This document shows positions 34,079 through 43,800 of a stretch of DNA of 57,148 nucleotides, one piece after another. The notes beneath the pieces were generated by a model. The model was not told the origin of the DNA. It worked only from the letters and a program-made list of their open reading frames with translations, and searched no databases. Origin of the DNA: Hondaea fermentalgiana (Eukaryota > Sar > Bigyra > Thraustochytrida > Thraustochytriidae); assembly GCA_014084085.1 (NCBI GenBank), contig NPFB01000170.1, positions 72,549 to 129,696 of the forward strand. Reading direction: 5' to 3'. Numbering within the stretch: the stretch's first letter is position 1; each line of letters starts with the position of its first letter. A program made the position numbers and the translations under genes.

Positions 34079-34562
34079 GCCCGCGAGCCCGCTGCGAGGC
34101 CGCGGCTCGTTCCTTTACGTGGCGAGGCAGCAGCATCCATCGCCCGGCGCGCGTTCGTGGCCGCCCCGCGTGCGCCTCTCCTGCGCCCGCGCTCGCGCCC
34201 GAGCTAGCGAGCCCACGCCCACGCCCACGCCCGCGCTCGCGCCCGAGCGAGCGAGCGAGCGAGCCCGCGCTCGAGCCCGGTAGCCGAGCCCGAGAGCCCG
34301 CGGCCGGCACGTGCACGCGCAGCGCGTGCAGGCCTCGCGAGCGAGCGTCTGCCCGCTTGCTTTCTTGCGTGCGCGGTTGAGTAGAGCAGGCGCAGCTTTC
34401 GCTGACTCAGACAGCAGACAGACAGGCAGGCAGGCAGACAGGGAAAGAAAGAAAGGAGAAGCGCACGCGCTGCAGTCAGTGGGGCGCAGGCGCGGCGTGC
34501 ACAAGTAGTTGGACGGCGCAGCGGCCGCAGAGCAGGACGCGCGCGGCGGTTCGGCGGGGAGG

Positions 34563-36722
34563 ATGTCGGACAACCAGGAGCAGAACGAGAACGAGGAGGG
34601 GTACCTGGACTGGGGCAAGAAGAAGGTGCAGGTGGGCATCGAGGCGTTCACGAACGCGATCGCGTCGGTGAAGTGGGCGATGGACGGCGAGAGCGAGGCC
34701 GTGGTGAAGCACGAGGGCGAGGACTCGGACGATGAGAACGAGGACGGCAACACCTCGTCTGCGCCCAGGCCCCGGTCCGTGCTCAAGAAGGACGACGAGC
34801 GGCACGCGCCGCCCGGCGTGCCGAAGCGCGTCTCCGTGCGCCAGTCCATCAGGAACAGCATGCGCAGCGTCAGGAGCAAGCGCCTCTCGCGCGCCTCGCG
34901 CGCCTCGCGGGCCTCGCTGGCGGACGATGGCAAGCTCGCCGTGATTGCCGAGGCAGAGACCGCCGACGACACCCAAGAGGACGACGAAGACAACACCGAG
35001 TCCGAGGAGGTCGAGTCCGAGGAGGCTAAGGACACCGAGGCCGAAGACGACGCCGTAGAAGCAGAGGCCGAGGAACAGGATGACGACGCCGAAGAAGACC
35101 AAGAAGAAGCAGAAGCAGAAGAAGTCGAAGAGGAAGCAGCTGTAGAAGATGAAGAAGAAGAAGCAGCAGCTGCAGAAGACGAAGCAGAAGCAGAAGACGA
35201 GGACGAAGCGCAAGAAAACGAGGAAGAGGATGAAGACGAAGAGGCCGCCGCAGAAGAGGCCGAGGGCGGTGACGTTCTCGGAGAACTCGGCGGAGCCGCC
35301 GCCGCCGCCGCCGCAGCAGCAGCAGCGGCCGCCGGGGCACGATCCCAACGCTCGAGCACGAGCTCGCGATCAAGTCGTAAGCGGCTGAGCATCTTTAGGA
35401 GAAGCGCTCGTCGCGACAGCAACAAGCGCTCGTCCACCAACCGCATCTCCATGTCATGGCGTAGCAGGGTTAACAAGGAAACCCCCAGCAGTGGTGGAGC
35501 CTTCCGCGAGCGACCGGCGCCCAGCCCCGCGAGTAACTGGCACCGCCCCGTCGATACCAGTGGTATCGAGGCCAAGCAAGCGCGCCTCGAGGACAGCAAC
35601 ATTGCCGGCATCGGAAGCGACGAGGACCGTGCCGCCCGTCTGGCGGCCGCCAAGTCCGACAAGAACCTTCGCGGTGCCGGAAAGAATGTCGGTCTTGAAG
35701 TTTGGCGCGTGCACAACGTGCGCACCAAGAGCGACACGCCCTCTTTTGGCGTCGAGCGGCTGGCCAAGGACGACTACGGAACCTTTTACTCGGGTGACAG
35801 CTATGTGATTCTCAACACGTACCATCCGCTTGACGACCAGACGCGCAAGCCGTCGAAGCGCATGGACTATGATGTTCACTTTTGGCTCGGCAAGGACAGC
35901 ACCCAGGATGAGATTGGCACGGCCGCCATCAAGACTGTCGAGCTGAGCGCCCTCCTCAACGACTTGCCCGTGCACCACCGCGAAATGCAGGGCCACGAGT
36001 CCAAGCTCTTTTTGAGTTACTTTAAGGAACTCATTTACGAGAGCGGCGGCTACGACAGCGGATTCCGCAAGGTCTCGCCCACGGAGTACGAGCCCCGTCT
36101 TCTCATGATCCGCCACACGTCGCGCGTCACCAAGGCCTTTAGCATCCCCGTCAAGGCGGACTGCATGAACCATGGAGACGCCTTTGTCCTCGACACGGGC
36201 ACTGTCGTCTACCGTTGGGTCGGCGACGAAGCCAACGTCTTTGAGAAGAACCGTAGTGGTCTGCTTCAGGCGAACATTTGCTCCTCGCGCTGCGGCAAGG
36301 CGCGCAAGGAAGATCCCGATGACGAGTTCTGGGAGACCCTCGGCGGCACCATCGACGATGTGCGTCCCTCGTCCAAGCCGTATGACATTGAGGTTCACGG
36401 AGACGAGCGTCTCGATGCCTCGGACATTCGTCTTTGGCGCATCTCGGACGCCTCGGGCTCTCTTCAGTTCAACCTCGAGGCAGAGGGCCAGGTGCCGCTC
36501 CGCGCGCTCGATTCCGACGACGTTTTTCTCGTGCATGCCAACATTGGCATCTGGATCTGGCTTGGCAATGGCGCCACGCAGTACGAGCGCTCGTCGGCCA
36601 TGAGCGTTGCGGATGAGTACATCAAGCAGGAGGGCCTTCCCAACACCATGACCGTGACGAGCATCGGCGAGGCCCAGGCCACGACGAACGCTCTCTTCAC
36701 GGCGCTCTTTCGCGGAAAGTAA
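34563..36722 (+). CDS. Gelsolin-repeat actin-binding protein (severin/CapG-like) with acidic N-terminal extension
   Basis: A 719-residue protein with three gelsolin domains, the number found in severin, fragmin and CapG, which sever or cap actin filaments under calcium control. G1 begins near 377 (GLEVWRVHNV, GDSYVILNTY, DVHFWLGKDSTQDEIGTAAI, HREMQGHESKLFLSYF). G2 begins near 510 (PRLLMIRHTSRVTKAFSIPV). G3 begins near 621 (DIRLWRISDASG) and ends almost at the stop. The first 370 residues are unusual: a short acidic start, RSVRSKRLSRASRASRAS basic repeats, a roughly 110-residue Glu/Asp/Ala-rich stretch (about 130-240), then poly-Ala. The frame is open back to 34509 with no ATG there; ATG 34563 is the first Met. 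Actin binding is well supported; severing versus capping is not. Confidence 0.9.
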   Translation: MSDNQEQNENEEGYLDWGKKKVQVGIEAFTNAIASVKWAMDGESEAVVKHEGEDSDDENEDGNTSSAPRPRSVLKKDDERHAPPGVPKRVSVRQSIRNSMRSVRSKRLSRASRASRASLADDGKLAVIAEAETADDTQEDDEDNTESEEVESEEAKDTEAEDDAVEAEAEEQDDDAEEDQEEAEAEEVEEEAAVEDEEEEAAAAEDEAEAEDEDEAQENEEEDEDEEAAAEEAEGGDVLGELGGAAAAAAAAAAAAAGARSQRSSTSSRSSRKRLSIFRRSARRDSNKRSSTNRISMSWRSRVNKETPSSGGAFRERPAPSPASNWHRPVDTSGIEAKQARLEDSNIAGIGSDEDRAARLAAAKSDKNLRGAGKNVGLEVWRVHNVRTKSDTPSFGVERLAKDDYGTFYSGDSYVILNTYHPLDDQTRKPSKRMDYDVHFWLGKDSTQDEIGTAAIKTVELSALLNDLPVHHREMQGHESKLFLSYFKELIYESGGYDSGFRKVSPTEYEPRLLMIRHTSRVTKAFSIPVKADCMNHGDAFVLDTGTVVYRWVGDEANVFEKNRSGLLQANICSSRCGKARKEDPDDEFWETLGGTIDDVRPSSKPYDIEVHGDERLDASDIRLWRISDASGSLQFNLEAEGQVPLRALDSDDVFLVHANIGIWIWLGNGATQYERSSAMSVADEYIKQEGLPNTMTVTSIGEAQATTNALFTALFRGK
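35293..35337 (+). repeat. In-frame GCC/GCA repeat coding for poly-Ala
   Basis: About 14 alanine codons form a tract between the acidic region and the Arg/Ser-rich region of the gelsolin-like protein. Confidence 0.85.
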
Positions 36723-36745
36723 GCGAGCCCCCCCCCCCCCCCCCC

Positions 36746-36845
36746 NNNNNNNNNNNNNNNNNNNNNNNNNNNNNNNNNNNNNNNNNNNNNNNNNNNNNNN
36801 NNNNNNNNNNNNNNNNNNNNNNNNNNNNNNNNNNNNNNNNNNNNN
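36746..36845. other. Assembly gap of exactly 100 N between C homopolymers
   Basis: The gap starts 23 bases after the gelsolin stop codon. It has about 17 C on the left and 8 C on the right, so a long poly-C tract probably defeated sequencing. The true length is unknown. No coding sequence is affected. Confidence 0.95.
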
Positions 36846-37511
36846 CCCCCCCCCAAGGATCGACTTCTTTTGTCCCCCTTTTCACCCACCCTTTCTCTTA
36901 GTACGTATACACCTTTCTGCAGCGCGTCTGTTCCAGTCCTCTGGAATTCGTTTCTTGCTCGCGGCGCGTGTCGCTGCGCCCTTTTGACTCTATATTTCTC
37001 TCTCTCACCCTCTCACATTCCTTCTTTTCTTTGCCACTGAAGCTGCGACGCGGCTTGGCCAATTTCTTTACAATTCTTATTTTGTTGTTCTTTTGTCTTT
37101 GGTGCGTGCGTGAGAGGAACAAGAGAGGTTCTTGCAACACGCAGCAAGCGGACCTCAAAGCTTGCAACACCCTGTGGATGTGGGTGGCCTGGCCTACCCA
37201 AATCCCGTAAATTTGCGGCTAGTTTTTTTTTGCCCCTAACCCGCCCCCTTTGCGCTGTTGAAATTGACAATTTTGCTCTCGGGCCGTCCTTGGTGGGCTA
37301 GGCTGGGCTGGGTTCTTCATTTTCCGTTCGTTGTTTTTTGTCGATTTTTGCGAGGGGATTTGTGTGAATTTTTAGTTTTCATTTTTTTTTTCTGCTTCTT
37401 CCTTGATCAACCAAGCAAGTAATGACATCCGAGTCAAGTTGGTTGGCCGCGCGACGCAAAGCCGACTCGAAGAAGACGCAAGCGCTCGAGTACGCCTAGG
37501 CGCAAGGCACG
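36846..37511. other. Intergenic region before the RPP38-like gene
   Basis: 666 bp of pyrimidine-rich DNA with T runs. It should hold the gelsolin 3' end and the promoter of the next gene. No gene is supported. Confidence 0.45.
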
Positions 37512-38126
37512 ATGTCTGCTCCGCAAGCCGCTGTCCTGCGCGAGGTCAGCGATGAGTGCGCCTTTACAGCAGCGCTCGAGACGGCCTGGCGTCTCGAAGC
37601 GTCGGGCGCGAGATGGACCTCGACCGCTTCGTCGCTCAAGCAGGCGCGCAGAGTGCGCAAGCGCAAACGAAGGCAAAAGGAGTCCGCAAAGCGAGAAGAG
37701 GCAAGAAAAGCACTGAAAAAGGAGAACTCCAGTCCCGGTTCTCATCTTCAACAAGAAGAATTCCAACGCCATGACGAGGAGGAAGAATTTATTCCAATTC
37801 GTGCCGAGGACCCCAAACCCAAGGTTGGCGCGGAGGGCACGATTCTGGGCACCAGAGCGGTGCTTCGCGAGCTCGAGCGTGCAGAACCGCGCATTTCTGC
37901 AGTTGTCATCAGCGCGAAACCCGAGGCAGTTAAAGCAGAATTCCGAGACCGTCTCGTTCAAGCGTGCGCGGTACGCGGGGTTCAGGCTTACGCTCTCGTT
38001 GAGACCACGCCACAGCTTCTGGGCAAGGCGCTGCAGTTGCGCTCCATCATGGTTCTTGCCTTGGGACCTCGCTCAGCGCTCGATCCGAATATGCGTCGCG
38101 CTCTTGAAACACTGGACGCGAAGTAG
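37512..38126 (+). CDS. Small L7Ae-fold protein, possibly RNase P/MRP subunit RPP38/Pop3
   Basis: A 204-residue basic protein. Residues 42-70 are very rich in Lys and Arg (SLKQARRVRKRKRRQKESAK), a likely RNA-binding or nuclear-localisation stretch. A short acidic patch DEEEEF follows. Residues 108-190 resemble the L7Ae/L30e/Gadd45 fold: a Gly-Thr-Arg-Ala-Val helix start (ILGTRAVLRELERAEP), a strand ISAVVISAKP, a helix RDRLVQACAVRGVQAYAL, and a final strand SIMVLALGP. The order and spacing are most like RPP38, a kink-turn-binding subunit of RNase P and MRP that acts in tRNA and rRNA processing. The similarity is by eye and weak; another L7Ae-type protein is possible. The ATG is the first in frame. 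Confidence 0.55.
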   Translation: MSAPQAAVLREVSDECAFTAALETAWRLEASGARWTSTASSLKQARRVRKRKRRQKESAKREEARKALKKENSSPGSHLQQEEFQRHDEEEEFIPIRAEDPKPKVGAEGTILGTRAVLRELERAEPRISAVVISAKPEAVKAEFRDRLVQACAVRGVQAYALVETTPQLLGKALQLRSIMVLALGPRSALDPNMRRALETLDAK

Positions 38127-38337
38127 ACCAAGTAGTTTTGCAGTCTCCGAGATAGGTTTTATCGCTCGAGTCCCTGGCTTCGCTTTGGAGCCAAATGCCG
38201 CGCCTACCCACTCGTTTGGCCTCGTGTCCAAGTCGCAAGCTTGGCCTCGGTGTCCCTCTTGTATTTTGATGTTTTTGACAAGTATTAGTTTTCTGCGTTT
38301 GCTCGAACATTTTGCTCTGGTCTTGTTTTCCTCTTTT

Positions 38338-38491
38338 AATCAACAGTGTGTGCAACCGGCAGCAAGTAGGTCTTCCTTCTTTGTACTCTTTCCTTGCCCT
38401 TGCATCTGCTGACTGTCAATCAACAGCGTGTGCCACCAGCAGCAACTAGTTCTTCCTTCGTTGGACTCTTCCCTTGCCCTTGCATCTGCCG
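38338..38491. repeat. 80 bp imperfect tandem duplication
   Basis: Two copies start with AATCAACAG at 38338 and 38418. Each continues through a GCAGCAA and CTTCCTTC segment to CCTTGCCCTTGCATCTGC. They are roughly 85% identical by eye. They lie about 210 bp past the RPP38-like stop. Confidence 0.85.
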
Positions 38492-38517
38492 AGCGTGGAC
38501 GAGGGAAGCTTTTCACG

Positions 38518-38583
38518 CAGCTGGAGCCCAGCTGAAGCCCAGCAGCTGCTCAGCTGGAGCCCAGCTGGAGCCCAGCAGCTAGC
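38518..38583. repeat. 11 bp units in a 33 bp higher-order repeat
   Basis: Units CAGCTGGAGCC, CAGCTGAAGCC and CAGCAGCTGCT form one 33 bp block, which is then repeated with small changes. The block is rich in the palindrome CAGCTG. A CAG run follows. Confidence 0.85.
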
Positions 38584-39526
38584 AGCAGCAGCAGCTTGCT
38601 CTTGCTGGCTTCTTCTCCTTTTTCCCTTGTGGCATCGCCGCGGCAGCTTATCCACGGCTCTCTCGCGCGTGGCATGGCTAGCCAGCGCAGCGAGTGTCAA
38701 GCGTGGCGTTCGCTTTCTTTCGATGAAATTGAGCCATCTCGCGTTGTCGACAGCGACCGCAGCGTTTCGGCAGGCTGACTACTAGAGCGGCCTGCTGTCC
38801 GAGCGTCAGTGGGCCAGGCAATGTAACGTCTTGTCGGCGAGCGAGCCTGTTCCTACGACGATCATGATGACCGGCCACTGCCAGCAGCTGCAGCCGCAGG
38901 TGGGTGGGCGTGCGTGCGTTCGTTCCATCGCGTGCCAAGCGGTAGCGGAGCAAAGCAAAGTATAGCAAAGCAAAGGTCACGGCAAAGCGGCGAGCTCGGA
39001 GCCCGTCGTCGGTCCACTTCAGGGGGTCAATCGCTGATAATGGCCACACCGCTGTGAGCGCGCCTCGTTTCGTCCGCGACGGGCAGCGACGCGGAGTGGA
39101 GAGGCAAGCAGGCCGGCAGGCCAGCAGGCAGGCAGTCGACGGCGACGGAGATGTTATGCGCGAGTCGCGGCGGCGCCGAGACCGTCGTGGCGAGCGGCGT
39201 GAGGTCTTGACTTTGGCGTCCTCTTTGGACGACGGAGGTGCAAGAAATGCAAAGGGGGACGGTCTGTCTCTTCGTTTGCAGTGCCGCAGTGGCAGGGCGC
39301 GCATAGCGCACTTGCGGGCGGCCCGCGCAAGTCGAGCTGCGGCGCGGGCAAGTGGGCTTTCCGCAGTGCGGGCGCCGGTCTGTGGCCGTGCTGGCTACTT
39401 GGTTCAAGTTGTTTGTTTCGCCACATTGACAACTAGACGCGCCCCTTCACGCCCTCTCGTGCCGCTCCGCGCCGCGCCAAGGACGGGCAGGTCTAAGCGC
39501 GGGCGAGCGGCGACGCGCTCTGGCTT

Positions 39527-39592
39527 GGCTTGGCTTTGCTTGGCTTGACTTCGCTTGGGCTGACTCGGGCTGACTTGGGCTGGCTTGGCTGG
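39527..39592. repeat. Degenerate GGCTT pentamer repeat
   Basis: Imperfect units of GGCTT, GACTT and GGCTGACT run for about 65 bases. They are not a recognisable telomere repeat. Confidence 0.7.
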
Positions 39593-40045
39593 CGCAGAAA
39601 GTTGAACAGTCTTTCACGTTGTCCAATCTTGACCCTGGCTGCTCCACATACTACTACACCCCTGGCAGTACCGGAAGACCGGCCAGGCCCGCCTCCTCGC
39701 CCTCGCGCCCGCGCAGCTGCGCCCGCGCGCCCCTTCCGCGGCGCCTCGCCTCGCCTCGCCCGCTGCCGTGCTCGGCGGCGTGGAAGCAAGCGACGCGGCT
39801 CGTGGCGCCTCCGCCGTTCCCCGGCTCCATCCCATTCCCCCATCTCCATCCGCGCCATCGCTCCCTCCTCCCTCCCTCCGAGCTCTCGCCAGGCTGACCG
39901 CCTGCTGCGCGGGACCTGGCGCGGCGGCGGCGGCGGACGAGCGGCGCGAGGGTCGGTCGGCGGCGCGGTCCGCGAGGAGAGCAGAGCGAGGCCGCGCAGG
40001 GCAAACAAAGCAAGGCGCGCGCGGGAAGAGAGAGAGCGAGGCGCG

Positions 40046-40118
40046 CCAGACAGACAGACAGGCAGACAGACAGGCAGACAGGCAGGCAGGCAGGCAGGCA
40101 GACAGGCACAGGCAGGGC
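40046..40118. repeat. CAGA/CAGG tetranucleotide microsatellite
   Basis: Mixed CAGA and CAGG units run for about 70 bases in GC-rich DNA 700 bp before the VWA receptor gene. Confidence 0.9.
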
Positions 40119-40820
40119 GCGAGGCGGCCCTCGGCGCACGAAGGGCGCAAGCGAAGGCCGCGCGGACGCAGCGCCTGCCCGCGAAGGGCGAGCTTTCTGG
40201 GCGCGGCGCGCGCGACGCAAGGACGCGGGAGAGGGCGGGCAGCCGAGCGAGCGCCGAGCGCGCAGTGCAGGACAGGCGGGCGCGCGAAATTGCCGTTTCC
40301 GAGAGCGCCCCGGAGGGCGGCATCATCTGCGGCGGCAGCGGCGGTCGACCGGCGAGCGGGCCGGCAGAGAAAGCGCAGGGCGGGCGGGGAGAGAGCCTGG
40401 AGCCAGCCTTGCGGGCGTCTGCAGCAGCAGCAGCAGCAGCAGCAGCGGCAGCTACAGCAGCAACTACAGCAGCAACTCGCGTCGCGCGGTGGGCCACCGC
40501 TCTCAGCCAGCCACCAGCGCGGCCTTCTCGACGGCGCCGACGTCGCGCTCGGCGGCGGGTGGGTCGGTGAATCCGCAGCGCGCTCACTGCAGGAAGGGAG
40601 AGAGTGCGGGAGGCGAGAAAGAGGGAGGAGGAGGTAGGTGCATATTGGCGTGGAGCGGACGGCCGCCGTGCGCCGCGGTGAGCCAGCTACACTAAACCTG
40701 GAACGAAGCCGACCCGCGAGGGCCGACCCCCCCTCCCCACCCCGATTCCCAGTGCCGGCAGTTCTGCTGCGTGCCAGCGAGCACAGCGGCAGCGGAGAGG
40801 AGAGGAGAGGAGAGGAGAAG

Positions 40821-43800
40821 ATGCGGCGCACGAGCTTGGGCCGCGTCGTGGCCGCCGCGGCGGTGGCGGCGATGACCCTGGCCAACGTCGCGTTGCAGGC
40901 GCAGGCGGCAGAAGTGGCCGCCGTCAGCACGGCCCAGGACTTTTACTTTGTCGTCGACGCCTCTGGCAGCATGAACGACGGAAACGCCGAGTGCAAAGAG
41001 GTCTCAGGAGGGCTCACCTGCATGGAGCTCCTCGCCTCGTTTTGCGCAGAGACTGTCAAAGCCATGGCTGAGTTCGTGGGGTCATACTACGAGAGCCCCG
41101 AGAACAACGGCATTCGCGTCGCCATCACCGTCTTTCGCTGCATGGGCCAAAGCAAGGATCCATACATCATCTTAAGTCCCACGGGCAATGAAACTGAAAT
41201 CGCTGAAGCCTTCGACACACTGGGCGCGATTGAACCTGACGGCAACACATGCGCAGAGACGGCGCTGACCCAGACACAAGAGTGGATCGAAGAGGCTGTG
41301 GCCCTGGCGCCCCCGGATCGCACATCCAGTATCCTCTACGTCACCGATGGCTTCTTGGAGCGGACGAATAAAGAAGGGGACAGCGACGTCAAGTCACGCT
41401 CCGAGGCCATTGCAGCGGATATCCGGGAGCTGAACAACACGCAAATCTTCGCGCTCACCTTGACCGGGAGCCTGAGCGAGGCCAAGCAAGATCAGCAGCT
41501 CGAGGAGGTTGCAGAGATCACCGACAGCACCAGCCGCATCTTTCCCGTCGAAGACGCAGGCTCACTCGATAAAATCGTGGGCAACCTCACAGCCTACATC
41601 ATTGGCGACTTCCAAATCAGACTCAGCACGTCAAACGTCAACGGCACGATCTGCGCCGGCGTTTCGCCCATGGTCCAGATTACGGGTACTTCCGTGACCG
41701 TGCTCACGAATCCCGTTTGCACCTTCAACATGTCGGGCCAGCCAGACTACGTTTTCCCCGACGTGACGGCCACGAGCATTGTCGGCGGCTTCGAGTGTGA
41801 GGTGCCTCTTTCGTACTACAGCTCCGACACCGAAGATGAGGTGGTTTCCGTTCAATTTGTCAACGTCGAAGCAGAACAGCGACGTGAGGTGGGGCCGCTA
41901 ACCACCTTTTCCTTGGATCGCCCTGCGTGCGTTACGGCAAGCGCAAAGGACGGCAGCGACGACTTGCGTTGCCTTGGAGACAAGATCAAGTACGCTCTTA
42001 CGGGCGAGACCGTGGACAGCCTGCTTTCGAACGCAAATCGCACTTTTACCGTGCAATGCGTCTTTGAGTTCGAGGACGACGGGTACTCGTTCACACGTAC
42101 CGCAGACGCCACTGCCGCCGAGAGCGGGGACTCGTACACGTGCGAACTTGCAGCCGACGACGCGAGCGCGCGCTTCCGGAGCTCGTCAACTGTCGACGAA
42201 GACGCGCTCACTGTGCAAGGCTCCTCCGTGGACAACGCCGCTGTAGCCGACGTCAGCGTCGTCAGCCCAGCCGTCGTCTCTGGCTTGAGTCTGCAGCTGA
42301 GCCTCGGGGACGGAGAGACCATCCCCGGCACCACAGTGTCGTCGCTTACATACACCAAGCTGACCGAGCCGGAATCGAACCTCGACCTCGTGTCGCCGTC
42401 TTGTGTGGACGCAGACGTGCCGACCACGGTATGCTGGCGCATGGATGGCCAGGCCGAGGCCACATTTTCTGGCAGCACCATTAAATGGGCGCACGAAGCG
42501 GCCAGCGCGGACACGGAACTGCGCGTGGTGTGCATCATTGACTTTGAAGACGACGAGGGCAACGAGTACTCTTACATTCGGTCGCCCAGCGCGTCAGGCA
42601 CGAATAGCATCACCTGCATTCTACCGGATGACGTGTACGACCCCTCGCAGTATAATGCAAGCAGCCTCGAGCGCGTCATGACGACGGGCGCGTACCTGTA
42701 CGCCGCATCGGGCTCGGGCTCGGGTCGCGCCATGGCACTTTCGACGTATAATGGAACAAACCTTGCGCTCGACGCCTGCATCGATGTTGAAGTGAACGAG
42801 GAGCCTTGTTTCGGCGCTGACGCCACCGTGCGGTTGGTTCCGGACGCTTCGTCCTCGGCGGTCATTGATGGTTCCGACGCATCTGTGAAATGCTTTTTCA
42901 TCGATGACAACAACAAAAATAGTCCCGTGGAAGTCGAGGCGACGCAGACGGCCCTGGGCGATGGCTCGTTCGAGTGCCGTACCTCTGACCTCGTGGTCGA
43001 AGAAGGCCAATGCCCCTTGACCTTTAAGGTCTTTGAGCTGCGCAGCGACGGGGTCACAGTGCTGACCCAGACTCTGGCCAGCGAAACAAGCCAATGCCTC
43101 GAGCTCTCCACGCGATCATCCGCGAGCGAGGTCTTTCTTGGCAAGGACGTCTCGGCGTGCTGGGCCCAGGCCAATGCCGCCGACGTTGGCGCGGCGGTGC
43201 TCTTTTCTGGAAGCACAGCGAGCGGGCTCGACGAGAACGCTGTCCAGTGCAGGTTTTCCGGCGGACTGCCTATCGCAGGCGATGCGTCTTCGGTGCTCGT
43301 AAGCGCGCAGCGCGACGCTTCCGATCAGGGTCTCTTTTGCATCATTCCGGACGAGCTCCTGCTCGGCGAAGGGAATGGAGTGGCACAGGGCCTCGAGGTC
43401 GAGCTCTTGTTTGCGTGCTCTTCCTCAGAGAGCGACGAGACGCAGCAATCTGTTTTGGGCAGCATCGCTTTCAACCTCGATGTGATCACAGGGTCGCCGT
43501 GTCTCGTGTCAAGCGTGGGCACCCTGGAGGAACCGACGGGCGACCCCGTTTGTGTGGGTGAGGCTGCACGCGTCTTTGTGAGCGGCGGCACGAGCTTCGC
43601 ATCGCTGCTTGCCTCCTTGGATACTTCGGACAGCGGGAGCGCCGTGGAGTGCACCTTTGACGGCGGCAGCACTGTCGAGGGCTCGGTCGTGGGCTCCGGG
43701 TCGGACGCCTTTGTCTTTTGCCAGCTGCCGCGCAAGGCGACGCTGGAGAACCACCGAGTGAGCGCCGTGCGCTTTCCTCGAACCGACGTCGAGGGCGGCT

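Larger units (their letters stand above)
32482..34562. promoter_or_regulatory. Long GC-rich divergent region upstream of gelsolin-like gene
   Basis: About 2.1 kb separate the outward-facing copy 3 and gelsolin-like genes. The left part is ordinary sequence with the 12-mer TTCTACCGGATC at 32666-32677. From about 33000 it is very GC-rich. AAGTGCACAATGGCG occurs twice 22 bp apart (33710 and 33732). From 33860 a dense series of microsatellites runs into the gelsolin start. Long open frames here are on both strands, built of repeats, and I do not accept them as genes. The last few hundred bases are probably the gelsolin 5' leader. Confidence 0.45.
38127..40820. other. Long repeat-rich intergenic region before the VWA receptor gene
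   Basis: 2.7 kb without a supported gene. It contains an 80 bp tandem duplication (38338-38491), 11/33 bp repeats (38518-38583), a GCAAA run (about 38949-38975), GGCTT-like pentamers (39527-39592), a CAGA/CAGG tract (40046-40118) and CAG triplets (about 40420-40447). Long frames exist on both strands but consist of Arg/Ala/Pro low complexity. The final part is GC-rich and probably the receptor promoter and leader, ending in GAGAGGAGAGGAGAGGAGAA. Confidence 0.5.

Noticed and set aside
33187..35767. Long overlapping frames on both strands (for example 34115-35767 minus and 33335-33850 plus)
   Set aside because: They are shadows of GC-rich microsatellites and of the gelsolin-like gene; translations are Ser/Ala/Arg low complexity without domains.
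35454..36536. A 360-codon minus-strand frame opposite the gelsolin domains
   Set aside because: An antisense shadow of a G+C-biased gene; the plus strand has clear gelsolin motifs.
33611..39331. A GC-rich segment shared in inverted orientation (TAGCGCACTTGCG near 39304, and on the other strand near 33637)
   Set aside because: The match is only about 22 bases with an indel in very GC-rich DNA and does not extend into the flanks; chance is plausible.
40638..40820. N-terminal extension of the VWA receptor starting at GTG 40638
   Set aside because: It has no ATG and is Pro/Arg-rich; the ATG at 40821 starts a proper signal peptide.
39493..40930. Frames of 190-440 codons on both strands upstream of the VWA receptor
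   Set aside because: They translate CAG, CAGA/CAGG and GCC repeats into Cys/Arg/Ala runs, overlap each other in every frame and show no domain.
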